Shown here: positions 1 to 11,666 of the stretch, piece after piece
Layout: every line of letters starts with the position of its first letter
How positions within the stretch are numbered: the stretch's first letter is position 1
Source of the DNA: Zingiber officinale
Taxonomy: Eukaryota > Streptophyta > Magnoliopsida > Zingiberales > Zingiberaceae
Assembly (NCBI RefSeq): GCF_018446385.1
Contig: NC_056005.1
Span: forward strand, 43,033,461-43,097,460
DNA: 64,000 nt
Direction of reading: 5' to 3'
Position numbers and translations under genes: made by a program
Notes under the pieces: generated by a model
Seen by the model: the letters and a program-made list of their open reading frames with translations, nothing else
Told to the model about the DNA's origin: nothing
Databases searched by the model: none

Positions 1-1340
1 GTATACTCAGAAAGAGGGAATCGATTATGAGGAGACTTTTTCGCCGGTAGCTATGCTTAAGTCTATCTTGATACTCTTATCCATTACCACTTATATGGAT
101 TATGAGGTTTGGCAAATGGATGTCAAGACAGCTTTCCTTAATAGAAGTCTTGAAGAAAACATCCATATGAAGCAACCAGAGGGGTTCATTGAAAAAGGCA
201 AAGAGCATCTAGTGTGCAGCTCAATTGGTCCATTTATGGGCTAAAGCAAGCTTCAAGATCTTGGAACATCTGGTTTAATGAAGTAATCTAGTCATATAGA
301 TTTATTCAGTGTCCGGATAAGTCTTGTGTATACAAAAAGTGTAACGAAAACGTGGTGGTATTTCTTGTACTATACGTAGATGACATTTTGTTAATTGACA
401 ACAATGTCAAGGTGTTATCGGACGTAAGGGTATGGTTGTCCAAATAATTCGATATGAAGGACTTAGGAGAATGTGCACACATTCTTGGGATCAAAGTCAT
501 AAGGGATCGCAAGAAAAGGATGTTGTGCCTATCTCAAGCTTCATATATAGATACAATCCTTGCTCATTTTAGCATGCAAAACTCCAAGAAAGGTTTCTTA
601 CCTTTTAGTCATGGAGTAGCTTTATCTAAAGAGATGTCTCCGAAGACATCAAAGGAGATAGAGGACATGAAGGCAGTTCCTTATGCTTCGGCTGTGGGAA
701 GCCTAATGTATGCAATGCTATGCATGAGACCGGATATCTGTTTTATCGTGGGTATGGTTATCAGATAACAAAGTAACCCTGGACAAGGACATTGGACTGT
801 TGTAAAGCATATATTGAAGTACCTGAGAAGGACTAGAGATTATATGCTAGTTTACCAAGCAGATGATATTCTCCCTGTGGGTACACGGATTCAGATTTTC
901 AATCAGATAGGGACAATAGTAAGTCTACATCAGGCTATGTGTTTACTTTAGGAGGTGGAGCCATTGCATGGAGGAGTGTTAAGCAGAAATGCATTTCAGA
1001 TTCAACCATGGAAGCTGAGTATGTGGCAGCCTCTGAGGCAGCCAAAGAAGTTGTTTGGCTTAGGAACTTCCTAATGGACTTAGATGTGATTCCTAGTTTG
1101 CCCAAAATCATCACAATTTATTTGATAATAGCGGTGCAGTTGCAAACTCAAAGGAACCACGAGCCCATAAGGCAAGTAAACATATAGAGCGCAAGTACCA
1201 CCCGATACGAGACATCATCAAGCGAGGAGAAGTTGTTGTCGCAAAGATTGCATCAGCAGATAACCTGGCAGATCCTTTCACTAAGACCTTCTCGGCGAAA
1301 GCTTTTGATCGGCATGTGGAGGGGATGGGAATCAGATGTA
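1..1340 (+). pseudogene. Copia-1 pol fragment: reverse transcriptase and RNase H, broken
   Basis: The fragment enters in the RT domain. The copia signature D-V-K-T-A-F-L-N is at about 121-150 and the catalytic Y-V-D-D is at 373-384. The RNase H part includes a G-G-G-A-x-x-W-R-S-V-K-Q-K motif near 950-990 and S-T-M-E-A-E-Y near 1003-1023. Compared with the near-identical Copia-3 copy it has several in-frame stops (for example near 445 and 766) and small indels that move the reading between frames, for example near 220 and 880. It cannot make a functional enzyme. The window starts inside the gene, so upstream integrase and gag are not seen. Confidence 0.93.
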
Positions 1341-1656
1341 TGGCAGCAGATATAACAGCTTAGTCTTTTAGTATAAGTGGGAGATTGTTAGAGTGTATAC
1401 TAAAAGCCCAGCTTTTGTAAACATTTGTTTTGAAATAAAGAATCACATTGGTCAAAATGTCTACATTTATATGCTAAATGTAGTTGTTCAATTAATTTAT
1501 AATGTAGATAACATGGTGTGTGGTGTCACACACAGAAGGTTATGTTATCGGTTCTTTATAAATTATAAACAGTAGCTCACGACTGAGATGGAAAGCAACA
1601 AACCATTAAAATAGTTGTAGTGTAATTAGGTATTGGTTTATCTTGACTAATAAATT

Positions 1657-2090
1657 CACTACAAGAAAAAAGCCTTACAACAACGATTTTTCACCGTTGT
1701 CGTAGCCCCTTTCGGACTGTTGTTAAAGGCTGTGTTGTTAAAGGGGGTGCTCAAAGACAACAGTTTTTAACCGTTGTCTTTGAAGACAAAGACAACAGTT
1801 TTACAACGGTAAAAAATCGTTGTCTTTTTATTCAACGACAACAGTTGTTCACCGTTGTCTTTGAGCGTATTCCTTTAATAATATGCTCTTCAACAACAGT
1901 TTTGAACTGTCTACGACAACGGTTAAAAACCATTGTCTTTTTAGCCAATGACAACGGTTAAAAATCGTTGTCTTTTTAGCCATCAATGTTATTTAACATC
2001 AGTTTGACAATGATTTTTCAGCGTTGTCTTTTAACGCCATTAACAACAGTTTCACATATTTAAACTGATGTCTTTGGGTACAATATACAA
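1657..2090. repeat. CACTA-a left terminal inverted repeat and subterminal repeat array
   Basis: After the CACTACAAG terminus, about a dozen copies of an imperfect palindromic unit built on acaacagtt and aaccgttgtc occur in both orientations. Subterminal arrays like this are the transposase-binding regions of CACTA elements. The matching right array is at about 6215-6473. Confidence 0.88.
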
Positions 2091-4612
2091 CATTTTGATA
2101 ATAAATAAAAAATTGAATCTTTTCCATCATTTTATAACCATTATTTTATTTAAATAATATATCTACAAAATATCATTGATCAAAAACCTACAATCCAAAC
2201 ATCATCATCCAGTGCAAATTTCATTAATGTACCAAACATCATCATCCAAACATCATTAAAGTACCAAACATCAACATCCAAACATCACAAAAGTTTACAA
2301 AACTAAATAGTACCCATAACAATATATCACACATATATATGAAGTCCAAAATATCTTGTTTTGTTGGATCAAATCTTCTCTACCTGTGCATCTTCTAAAC
2401 ACCCTGTGCATCTTCTAAACACCATATCGAGAACTGGAGCCTTTTCTGCTTTCTCCTCTCTCCTAGCTTTTCTTTTCTTCTCCTTTCTAGGTATGGTCAT
2501 TATCTTTTCCTTGAGGTAAATAGCATATGATTGCAAGTTAAGTCATTTCCCAGGAGTAAATGGCATAAAGATGATGATGACAAAGACGTTGTACACAATT
2601 GAATATGATAACAATACTTCTTTCTAGGCACAAACTAAAATTACTACATACCTCAATTTCAGTTCAAGTTATCTATAAAATATCATTGATCAAGAACCTA
2701 CAATCCAAACATCATTAAAGTACCAAACATCAACATCCAAACATCGAAGTTTACAAAACTAAATAGTACCCATAACAATATATCACACATATATATGTCA
2801 AAGTATCTTGTTTTGTTGGATCAAATCTTCTCTACTTGTGCATCTTCTAAACACCCTTTTACTTTATGTGAAAATAAAAATCATATGATTTTAATCCAAT
2901 TCAACAACAACAAGTCTAGCTAGTCTCCAGTAATATAGAGCTTTAGAGTTTGCAAAGTATATAACAAAAACTGGCTAACAAGGTTTGTTATTTTTTTCAT
3001 TGTGATATACTCTAAATTAAAAGAAACATTAAAAATCTACTTGGCATAACATTTTACTTCAACAGTGATGTCAGTATCAAAACCTCTCAAAACTTGTAAA
3101 GAAGCTTCAAAATCTTCCATCATGCCCATTTTTTCCTACACAAATAAAGGAAAAGATAAATCTAAATATGTAACTTTAGATTCTTCTTGATATAGACAAT
3201 TATCTGATGAAACCTTACCAACCACCTTGGCGACTCCGGAATGAAGAAAAGACTGGGAATGAGGATGGTACATGGAAATATTCCTAAAAACCATATGTGA
3301 AAAATGGTTCAATCTACACCAATGCCAGATCCATGATTTAATTTAGAAATGATGCCAGATGCTGGATGCGCAATCAATTGAGATTAATTTGGCAAAGACA
3401 AAAGTTCATATGTGATCAAATACAAGAACAAATTTAACCGTGCAAAACATCTCAGAAATTCATGCTGGTCTTACAAAGAATATTATAGAGAAGTGCATAT
3501 TTTTAGCAGTTGAAAATGGTAAACAAAATGAAATCGAGATTCTGGGATCAAGCTGCCCAAAATTATTACCTATAACTACAAGTAATCTCCAATGAACAAA
3601 CATACCCAGTAGATAAGCTAGAAAAATGCCGATATTCACAGAAAGCTACACAAGACACCAAAATTAGGTCTCTATGTGATGCAGAATAAACTTGTTGCGA
3701 TAAGGAATGTGTTCAGCTCAGGACCTGAACTTACTTCTTCTAGTATTAAAAGAAGTAATTAAGAAACCAAACTTATCATGTGTGCTCCTTTAATCAATGG
3801 AAAATATTTTGAATTGTAAAAACTTACTTGTATGAGCGAAGGCTTTGATTTCCCGACAATAGAAATGAACTTTGGTCATATCACTCAGCATACCTAATTG
3901 CAATCATAAAAGTTGCTAATCAATTCTTCTACATATCATATCACTCAACATACCTAACTGCAATCATAAAAGTTGCTAATCAATTCTTCTACATAAAGGC
4001 TTACACACCTCATATGCACATGCTGACATTTTTGCATCAGTAGAACAATGAGCATACCAAGTGAAGATGAATTAATAATTGGGAGTTCGATCTCTGAGAA
4101 ATGGATGAATTATTACTGACATGCTAAAGCCAAAGACGGGATACTTGTCAACGACATATCATTCTATATTGAGTAAAAAAAACATACCATACTAGTAACT
4201 AAAACTTGAAATTCTCCAACAAGCTAAGAAAGGATTCAGAGTGTTCATCAATGCCAAAAAGGTTATAATCACTCTTCCATAAAGCATTTGTCAAAAGTTC
4301 AAATGCATAACGAATCTATAAAAGGAAAATATACATAACCATGATAGCAAGGTACTAGACGGATTAAAGAACATGATAACACCTTCCATCCATGCATGTG
4401 TTGATACATGACTTTCAAAAATCCAATTATGAAACATTTCGCTGTTTAGAAATTGAATAGCTGAGAAGCAAAATAACATTGTATTTGAATCTTAACACAC
4501 ACCAACAATCTCATCTGTGGATTTAATGTAGAATCAGATTAGGCTGGGATATAAGGATAACAATAGTGTAGATTAAGTAAGAAGAACTATTAGCCACTTC
4601 CCTATTTTGTGC

Positions 4613-4643
<31 letters not shown>

Positions 4644-6214
4644 GTCTAAATGAGGCAAAAATTGTAAATACATTATATTTCACTAAATCTATAACAATGA
4701 GTAGCACAAACCAAGATGAAGCCAAGTGAGGCATAAAATTCTTCTCATTCACATTCCACATCACTTATGGATGATGTTTGCCATCCCTATGAATGGAATG
4801 AAAGGCTTTATGGAAGAAAAGTCATATATCAACCATCAAAGTGAGGAGAAAAAAATCTCAAAAGAATAACCAATGAATTCTAAAAATGAATCTAGCTGTA
4901 TTTTAAAGAAATTGAAAGTTTATTTGGATAGAACAAAGCAAACACTGGACAATATGGCTTGGATAAATACCATATCAATACATTCTAAGACCAATGCATT
5001 ATCGACTAAAAAGTCATTCCTCAAACATCATTCAACTATAATTTGCAAATATAAGTGAAAGTGTATATGTTGGTGAACCTAGATATATTAGTAAGTATCA
5101 AAACTCAAAATATAAGTAAGAATACAAAATGATGAATCATTGTCATTGAAACAAATCTACTTTAAGGTCATTCAGAGAAAGTCATGTTCATATGACCCTA
5201 AGAATAAGAAATATGGATAAGAAAACAAACCTTAATGAGTTTGTTCGTAATTGGAAGATCTGATTTTGCAAACCTAAAATGGTCACTATGGCAACAGATC
5301 CCTGCCACAGCTGGATCCTAACTTGCAACCGATGGAATCTCCAATAAAGACACAGATCTTAAAGCTTATCGTAGATTTGATATACACTAACAGTTGAAGA
5401 ATTGGATGATGATGATGATGATGATGAGTGGGCGGAGGAGTGGCGAAGGAGGCTAGGTGTGGGCGGCGGGAGAAGTGGCGGAGGAAGCTAGGTCACGGGT
5501 GGTGCGAAGGAGTGGCAGAGGAGGCCAGGTGCGGGCAGCATTCTAGTTAGCAGAGAACAAGTCGCGTAAGTGCAAGGTGGCCATGAGTGACCTCGAGGAT
5601 CTTGTTGTAGATTGCCGCAACGAGAGGATGAAAGGGTTACCTCGCCGTTCAAGTAGCCGCTCGCAAACCGCCTACAAGCGAAGTGAGGCAACGACTGCTT
5701 CGTGCTGGTGACTGAGCCTCAGTAGCCACCTCTCGAGCAGTCGCCGCCCAACCTTGTCGTCTGGCTCCTTGTCAGTGGCCTCCTTGTCGGCGATGGAAGA
5801 AGATTGTGTTGTGCTGCGGAGAGGAAATGCGATCGCTGCGGGAAGGGAAAGTTTTAGGTTAGCAAAAAAAATGAAAGGGAAAAGATCGTGATGAGAGATG
5901 AGTGGTGCGGATCTAGTTGCCTTCTTGCTTCGATCCAATGGTCCATGTAGCTTCAAATCTGAATGGAGGGTTGGATGGCTTAGATCTGAATGAAGGAGGA
6001 AGATTTCTTTTGATCTAGATCAACGGCTCATATTAATTATGCTTGATCTCCATCATTTGACCTCCAAATAAAGTCAAATTTGGAGGAGGAGCGTCTTTCG
6101 CGGAGGAGTCGCGAAGGAGGAGTCGGAGATAGGTTTTTGTTCATTTGAAGAGTCACAGAGAAGTGGGTTTTAGGTTTTTTCATAAAGTTAAAAAAACTAT
6201 TATGTTTTTAGGAT
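2091..6214. other. Interior of CACTA-a: no recognisable gene
   Basis: The interior is AT-rich, with only short open frames that match nothing I know. It holds a dispersed direct repeat (2164-2423 and about 2668-2857), a 60-bp tandem duplication (3877-3936 and 3937-3996), an AT microsatellite at 4613-4641 and a GAT microsatellite near 5408-5427. From about 5430 to 5960, and again near 6080-6130, the sequence becomes distinctly GC-rich. The same kind of GC-rich block lies just inside the right ends of the other two CACTA-type ends here. It may be the 5' promoter/first-exon zone of an ancestral transposase or captured gene DNA. Confidence 0.6.
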
Positions 6215-6473
6215 TCAACAACATTCAATAGACAACAGTTTAATAAAATTGTTGTATATTATCACATAAGCAACACTAAAGACAATAGTTTTTTAAAACC
6301 GTTGTCTTTGACACACATTAGACAATAGTGTTTTGAAAAACTGTTGTTATTTAAAAAATATTATGGTGAACAACAACAGTTTTCAATAAAACTGTTGTTA
6401 AATGGAAAAGACAATAATTTCTTGAAAAACTGTTGTCTATTAGGTGTGGTTAAATCCAGAAATTCTTGTAGTG
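6215..6473. repeat. CACTA-a right subterminal repeats and terminal inverted repeat
   Basis: Repeated units such as aaaactgttgtc and gacaacagtt precede the terminus CTTGTAGTG at 6473. The array mirrors the left end at 1657-2090. Confidence 0.87.
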
Positions 6474-8349
6474 ATTACACTAGTACACTCTAAGTGTATT
6501 GAGTAGGACCATTTAAGGTAAGTTCTTTTTATACTGACTTAATAAAAGAACAAGACCTTAGTTATTATGGAAGTGTGTGCTCTTAATCCTAATATAATAA
6601 CAAGCACATATATTTAGTATTTATTTCTTTAATTTATCAAAGGGTGAGGTTTAGCTCGATAAATCAAAAGGCCCAATAAGTTGGGAAATGATATTACTTA
6701 TAGTGTGTGTTGTTGATTATAGAAGGAAACTGTGTCCTAGTAATCTAGGTTGATAATGTCCCCAAGAGGAGTTCATAAGGATTGTCATGTTAAACCCTGC
6801 AGGTGGACTTAGTCCAACATGACAATAAGGTTGAGTGGTACTACTCTTGGACTAAGATATTAATTAAAGTGAGTTGTCAGTAACTCAATTAATTAGTGGA
6901 CATTCGACATCTTAAATACAAGGAGACTAACACACTCATAATAAGAAGGAGCCCAAAATGTAATGTGGGATTGATGCGGTAGTTCAATAATAAATCTTTA
7001 GTGGTATGAATTATTATTGATGAAATTAAGTTAGGTGTTCGGGGCGAACACGAGAAGCTTAATTTCATCGAGAGACCAAAACCAATTCCTCATCTCGGTC
7101 CCTATCGTAGCCTCTTATTTATAAAGTATTATACCCACCTATACCTACCTTTATACCCATCCTAAGGTGGTCGGCCAAGCAAGCTTGGAACCAAAGCTTG
7201 GGCTGGCCAAGCAAATAGGATAAGCCAAGTTGTGTGACCGACCCTAGCTTGAACCCAAGCTTGGTGTGGCAGGCCACATCAAATTAAAAGGATTTTAATT
7301 TTTAAAATTTTTCTTATGGGGATTACATGGTTTTAAAAGAGAGTTTAAAATTATAAATATGTCCTTTTATAGCTTTCTACAAAAAGATTAAGAAAAGATT
7401 TAATATCTTTCCTTATTTGTAGATTTAAAGGAAGATTTTAATTTTGAGAAAACTTTCCTTTTTTGTAACCATGTTCATGATTTAAAAGATAGTTTTAAAA
7501 TTATAAATTTTTTCTTTTATAAGTTTCTACAAAAGATTAAGAAAAGATTTGATATCTTTCCTTATTTGTAGATTGAGAGGAAGATTTTAATTTTAAAAGA
7601 TAACTTTCCTTTTTGGAAATCATCTACATGTTTTAATAGAAAGATTTTAATTTATAAAATTCCTTTTATAACCAACCATAAAGGGAAAAATTATTAGAGA
7701 AATTTTTATTTTAAAATTTCCGGAAACAAATTAGGAAGTTTTAATTTTGTATTAAAACATTCCTTGCTTGGAGTAATGAGGTGGCCGACCATGATATTTA
7801 AGAAAAGGAAATTGGTTTTAATCAATTAAAATTTCCTTTTCATGGCAAAGAAAATAAGGAAGATTTTATTTAATTTTTTCTTATTTTCCATAGACCAAGG
7901 ATTATAAAAGAGAGGGAGGGGTGCATTCATGAGACACAACTCTATTCTATTTTGCTCCCTCTATTCCTTGGTGGTGGCCGACCCTAGTCCTTGTTCTTTT
8001 CCTCTTCTCTTCTTGTTTGGTGGCCGGCGGCATCATCCCTTGGAGCTTTGTGGTGGTGGCCGGATCTTGCTTGGAGGAGGAGAGAAAGAAGACTTTGTTT
8101 CTAGCATCCCTTGGAGCATGGTGGTGTGGTCGAAATTCTTCATCTCAAGGAGAGGAGCTTGGCTGAAACTTGCAAGGAGGAAGAAGAAGGGTTTGGGTAG
8201 TCGGCAGACTAATGAAGCAACTTACATTTGGTATTAGCACAAATATTTCCATGATTCATATTTCTCAAATTTGACTGTAAATAAACAATACAAAGTTATT
8301 AATTCAATCATGTATATTTTTGTAACAATTTTATGATTTAGAAATACAT

Positions 8350-9219
8350 AATTTAGAAACTCAGCTCCCTGATTCCTACCCCAATCAAGGTGCTCAGCTA
8401 TGCTATAATTAGCCTGGTACCATCCACTATCCTCTAATAAAGCCAATGTCATTTCTGAAACCACAGATCTTGTATCGACGGATCCCGTCATTATTTCATT
8501 CATCAAAAGTCTTTTCTCCCAATGAGAGCCTGGTCATGAAACACACATCAGGTAGTCATAATGGAAAGAAAATTAGTTGAACTTTAACTAAATGTTTTTT
8601 ATTCAAAAGAAACTACCTGATGTACCACGACCACCTCCATCTTCTAACTCTAAGCCAGTAAAATTTTCAGAAAATGCCTACCAAACAATAATAAAAGCAT
8701 CAATCCAATAGAAATCACAAACTCAAGTTTCAATGCTAAACTAATTATCATACTCCAAATACATAATGAATATAACAGTTTGGTGCAACTTACCCCATAA
8801 GGGTATCTAGTATGCATAACTAGTCGGGGCAGGACAATACGTGCAACTGCACAACCAAACTTCTCAACCATAACTTGCATAGTGACCTTTAAGGATAGTT
8901 ACAGGCACACAAAAAAAGTAACCAGAAGCTATGTATAAAGTAACAAGAGGAATAAGTTATAATGACAAACTGCAAATTGATACCTGGCTACGCCTTCATC
9001 TCTTTCACTCATCATGGAAATGTGCAAAGGCATGAGGGTCAAAATCTAAAGCATGCATCACCTTTGAAGAAAATGGCCTTCAGTTGCCACCAAGCATAAT
9101 GAAAGAAAGCAGAAATAGAAGTAGTAGAATTATAGAGCATTTACTAACCTCGTGTATTAATGTGGCTAAAAGCAATGTTTCAACCTCAGCTGTTAAATGA
9201 TGAGTGACATTTACATGAC
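8350..9219 (-). pseudogene. Leishmanolysin-like (peptidase M8) gene fragment, five exons, decayed
   Basis: Five consecutive segments bounded by AG and GT splice signals read in order on the minus strand: 9219-9149, 9061-8984, 8886-8794, 8677-8617 and 8529 to about 8350. The zinc motif H-E-x-x-H is split across the first intron: the first segment ends in H-E and the next starts V-M-H. Downstream come L-E-L-E-D-G-G-G-R-G-T-S-G and the Met-turn-region stretch M-N-E-I-M-T-G-S, then D-W-G-R-N-Q-G. These are hallmarks of plant leishmanolysin homologues, membrane or secreted zinc peptidases of family M8. The second exon has in-frame stops (near residues D-E-stop-K-R), and both gene ends are missing, so this is a non-functional fragment. 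Because it lies inside a CACTA-type element, capture by the transposon is likely. Confidence 0.82.
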
Positions 9220-10504
9220 CTACAAATCATTGAAGGATAAATTCCAGAGACCAACATAGCTTACATTGACATGCCCCATGGTCAATTTGTCAAGGTTCTT
9301 GAAGCTTCCCTCACTATTGCTATCCGAGGAAGATGGTGCAGGTTCAGTTGCAACCACTAGAAGAACTAATAGCAGAACAATTCCAGAGAGAACCAGCATC
9401 GCTAAGACTACATGAATAAATGAATAAATTACTTGAGATGATTGTATGACTGATGGCAGCATTTCTTAGAGAGCCATTCAACAAATCTAGTGAGAAATCT
9501 TTAATTTTCTGCTTCACTAATTCTTGTTGAAAGTAACAACGAAATATCTTCGAGACAATTTATTAAACAGTTCATAGTTAACATCTATATATAATTGAAA
9601 CTTTGATGACTTATTTAACATACTTAGCATGAATGGCATGAACTACTATTTAATGACCAGAAAAGGATTCATGGATCTAACAATTTGACTAAAAAATAAC
9701 AAAGAGATTTCATGAAGAAAAGAGGAAATCCTATTACATACACAACCTAAAACAACATGATTGCCTGTGTTGACAAGACAGAGTCAAACAGATTTTTGGA
9801 TGATGAAGAATCGAAAATAACTGATCCATAATTTCTCACCCATAATCTCCTACACAAGCAAAGATTGGATCAGAAAACTTCCTTGCTTCAATTCGATCAC
9901 AAACAATCTTTGAAGAAATTTTAGATAACAAGAGGTCTGCCTGTATAAAAGAACATTAGCATCAACATCAAGAAATTTTTCTTGAGAATAGAAGATAAGA
10001 GTTACCTTAAGTTCTTCTGTCATGCAATCTACACACATTATCTGTTATGGAAAAGGGTCATGCACCTTTGGAGATGTGGCAGTACTAAAAATCAAGATCG
10101 CCATTGTAGGAGGCATGGAGAGAAGACCCTCGGATTGCATGGAGTGGACAGAGTTTCACTTGGCGTCGAAAAGTTCTTGCCGAGGAGGTCGACCACAAGG
10201 TTCCACGCGTAGGGTGGGTGCTGGTCGCTGAGGTAGCAGGATCACACCCAGTGGAAGAAGGTGACAGCGACACCCGACTAGGCCGGAGAGGGCTTCGACG
10301 GAAAGAGGATGGGCGAAGATGTTGGCGGAGAGGAGTTTAGTGCTGCGGCGGGGAGGTTCCGACGACAGGAGTTGGCGTGAGGAAGTGGTCGCGAATTTAG
10401 GTTTTGTGGGCAGTTTCGGGCGTGAGGATATGTTTCGCGGGCAGATGAGGGTGCACGAAAAAATATTTACGGGAGGTTTGTTTTGCGTGAAAATTTTTGG
10501 TTAA
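9220..10504 (-). other. Upstream part of CACTA-b: possible captured exons and GC-rich block, unidentified
   Basis: On the minus strand, 9955-9862 is an open segment preceded by an AG and could be an exon (it contains C-D-R-I-E-A-R-K-F-S-D-P), but I cannot assign it. The stretch 9462-9230 encodes a hydrophobic Leu/Val-rich run followed by Ser/Asp residues. This could be a signal or membrane segment from the same captured gene, but that is unproven. From about 10085 to 10500 the DNA is GC-rich with short frames on both strands and no recognisable domain. Confidence 0.4.
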
Positions 10505-10845
10505 ATATTTAGAAAATTATGAAGATTATTAACGGTGCATATTGCATGCTGATAATATTTTATAATATTTATTCACAGCATATATTTTTGTACGCCGTTA
10601 TTATATATATAATAATTATTAACAGCGCGCTCCGCGTGCTATTAATATAAAGTTTTGACAGCGCACTTTGCACGCCGTAGAAAAGTTTATTAACGACGTA
10701 CTTTTTCTGCACGCTGTCATTTGCATAAATATTTTACTATCCACAGCACACATAATTAGGCGCGCCATAAAAACTATTATTAATGGTGTGCTTTAATTGC
10801 ACGCCGTTGATGGTGCGCTGCGAAAAGTCATTTTTGTTGTAGTGT
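10505..10845. repeat. CACTA-b right subterminal repeats and terminus
   Basis: Alternating copies of units such as attaacggcgtgc, cacgccgt and taacagcgcgc run to the terminus TTGTTGTAGTG. The left-end fragment at 45959-46299 uses a closely related repeat and terminus, so both belong to one CACTA family, distinct from CACTA-a. Confidence 0.82.
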
Positions 10846-11632
10846 TAGCACAGCTTTCCATCCTCAGACAGATGGTCAGACGGAGCGAGTAAATTAGGTA
10901 CTCGAGGATATGCTCCGAGCATGTGCCCTATACTTCAAGGGAAGTTGGTGCAAATATCTGTGCTTAGCAAAATTTGCATATAACAATAGCTATCAGGCCA
11001 CTATCGGCATGACACCCTACGAGGCTCTTTACGGACGAAGGTGTAGATCTCCAATCTGCTGGTATGAAAGTGGTGAACAGAAAGAACTAGAACTTCAGAC
11101 AGATCTAGTAGCAGATACTACAGCAGCTATACAACAGATCCGCCAGAGGATAGAGATAGCTCAGAGCCGCTAGAAAAGCTATGCTGATACACGGCGCCGA
11201 CCCTTAGAGTTTTCAGTTGGGGATACGGTATTTATCCGAGTGGCTCCCATGAAGGGAGTAATGTGTTTTGGGAAGAAGGACAAATTAAGTCCCAGAAATG
11301 TGGGGTCATACCTTATCACTAGAAGAGTTAGCAAGGTAGCATATGAGCTAGAGCTACCCCAGGAGATGTCAGCTATCCATAACGTATTTCATGTCTCTAT
11401 GCTGAAGAAGCATATCCCAGATGTCACTCAGGTGATTGAGCCTCAATCGGTACAAGTCCGTGAAGATCTCAGCTATGACAGTCGGCCTATTCAGATAGTG
11501 GACCGAGCAGTTAAGAAATTATGGAACAAGGAGGTACCATTAGTAAAAGTCATATGGCAAAATCACACAGCAGAAGAGGCGACTTGGGAGACAGAAGCTA
11601 GTATGAGACAGAAGTACCCAGAGTTATTCTAA
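10846..11632 (+). pseudogene. Gypsy-B integrase C-terminal half with chromodomain-like tail
   Basis: Translation starts with the integrase core motif H-P-Q-T-D-G-Q-T-E-R. It continues through F-A-Y-N-N-S-Y and P-Y-E-A-L-Y-G-R-R-C-R-S-P, then a C-terminal part with L-S-P-R-N-V-G and V-F-H-V-S-M-L-K-K. It ends with W-x-x-x-x-x-x-E-A-T-W-E, typical of plant chromoviruses of the Tekay/Del type. In-frame stops occur near 10892 and 11173. The second long frame runs from 11240 to a natural stop at 11632. The chromodomain would target integration to heterochromatin in an intact element. Confidence 0.88.
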
Positions 11633-11666
11633 GTTCGAGGATGAACTTTTTATAAAGTATAGGGAT

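Larger units (their letters stand above)
1657..6473. mobile_element. CACTA-a: non-autonomous CACTA (En/Spm-type) transposon in the Copia-1 LTR
   Basis: It starts with CACTACAAGAAAAAAG and ends with the inverse, AATTCTTGTAGTG. It is flanked by a 3-bp target-site duplication, att at 1654-1656 and 6474-6476, the size expected for CACTA elements. When removed, the flanking LTR sequence rejoins in register with the sister LTRs. Both ends carry many short inverted and direct copies of a motif near gacaacggtnaaaaancgttgtc. No transposase domain could be recognised inside, so the element is probably mobilised in trans, if at all. Length is 4817 bp. Confidence 0.92.
1..8220 (+). mobile_element. Copia-1: 3' part of a Ty1/copia retrotransposon, truncated at both ends
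   Basis: This contains the end of pol (RT and RNase H), a polypurine tract just before 1386 and most of a 3' LTR. The LTR starts with tgttagagtgtatac, the same start as in Copia-2, Copia-3 and the solo LTR. The 5' half lies outside the window. The LTR stops near 8200-8225, before the segment that in the sister LTRs carries the Leu-rich leader and the terminal aca, so the right end was lost in a deletion or replacement. A CACTA element sits inside the LTR at 1657-6473. The order of domains (RT then RNase H, directly followed by the LTR) is that of Ty1/copia. Confidence 0.93.
1386..8220 (+). repeat. Copia-1 3' LTR, split by a CACTA insertion and 3'-truncated
   Basis: LTR sequence occupies 1386-1656 and 6474 to about 8220. 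The polypurine tract (aagtgggaga) lies just upstream. A TATAAAAG box is at 7903-7910, at the same place relative to the LTR as in the other family members. The stretch after the TATA box has a short open frame from 7929 seen in related form in the sister LTRs. It is probably leader RNA and not a gene. The last roughly 500 bp of the family LTR are missing. Confidence 0.9.
8221..10845. mobile_element. CACTA-b: right portion of a CACTA-type transposon carrying gene fragments
   Basis: The right terminus is exact: TTTTTGTTGTAGTG ends at 10845, the inverse of CACTACAACAAAAA. It is preceded by a subterminal array (10505-10845) of units resembling aacggcgtgc. To its right a gypsy integrase resumes in coding register. 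No left terminus is present; the left side abuts the truncated Copia-1 LTR near 8220, so a deletion probably removed both the LTR end and this element's left end. The exact left boundary is uncertain by some tens of bases. Inside are decayed exons of an M8 metallopeptidase gene and a GC-rich block (about 10085-10500). Confidence 0.75.

Noticed and set aside
1657..2090. A CRISPR-like array from the regularly repeated short units
   Set aside because: The units are imperfect inverted repeats without constant spacers, in plant DNA, and end at a CACTA terminus.
5672..5956. 94-codon minus-strand frame in the GC-rich part of CACTA-a as a gene
   Set aside because: No recognisable domain, no start or splice context, and similar GC-rich frames occur on both strands; composition explains it.
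2091..6214. A CACTA transposase inside CACTA-a
   Set aside because: No long frame or TNP2-type motif could be read on either strand.
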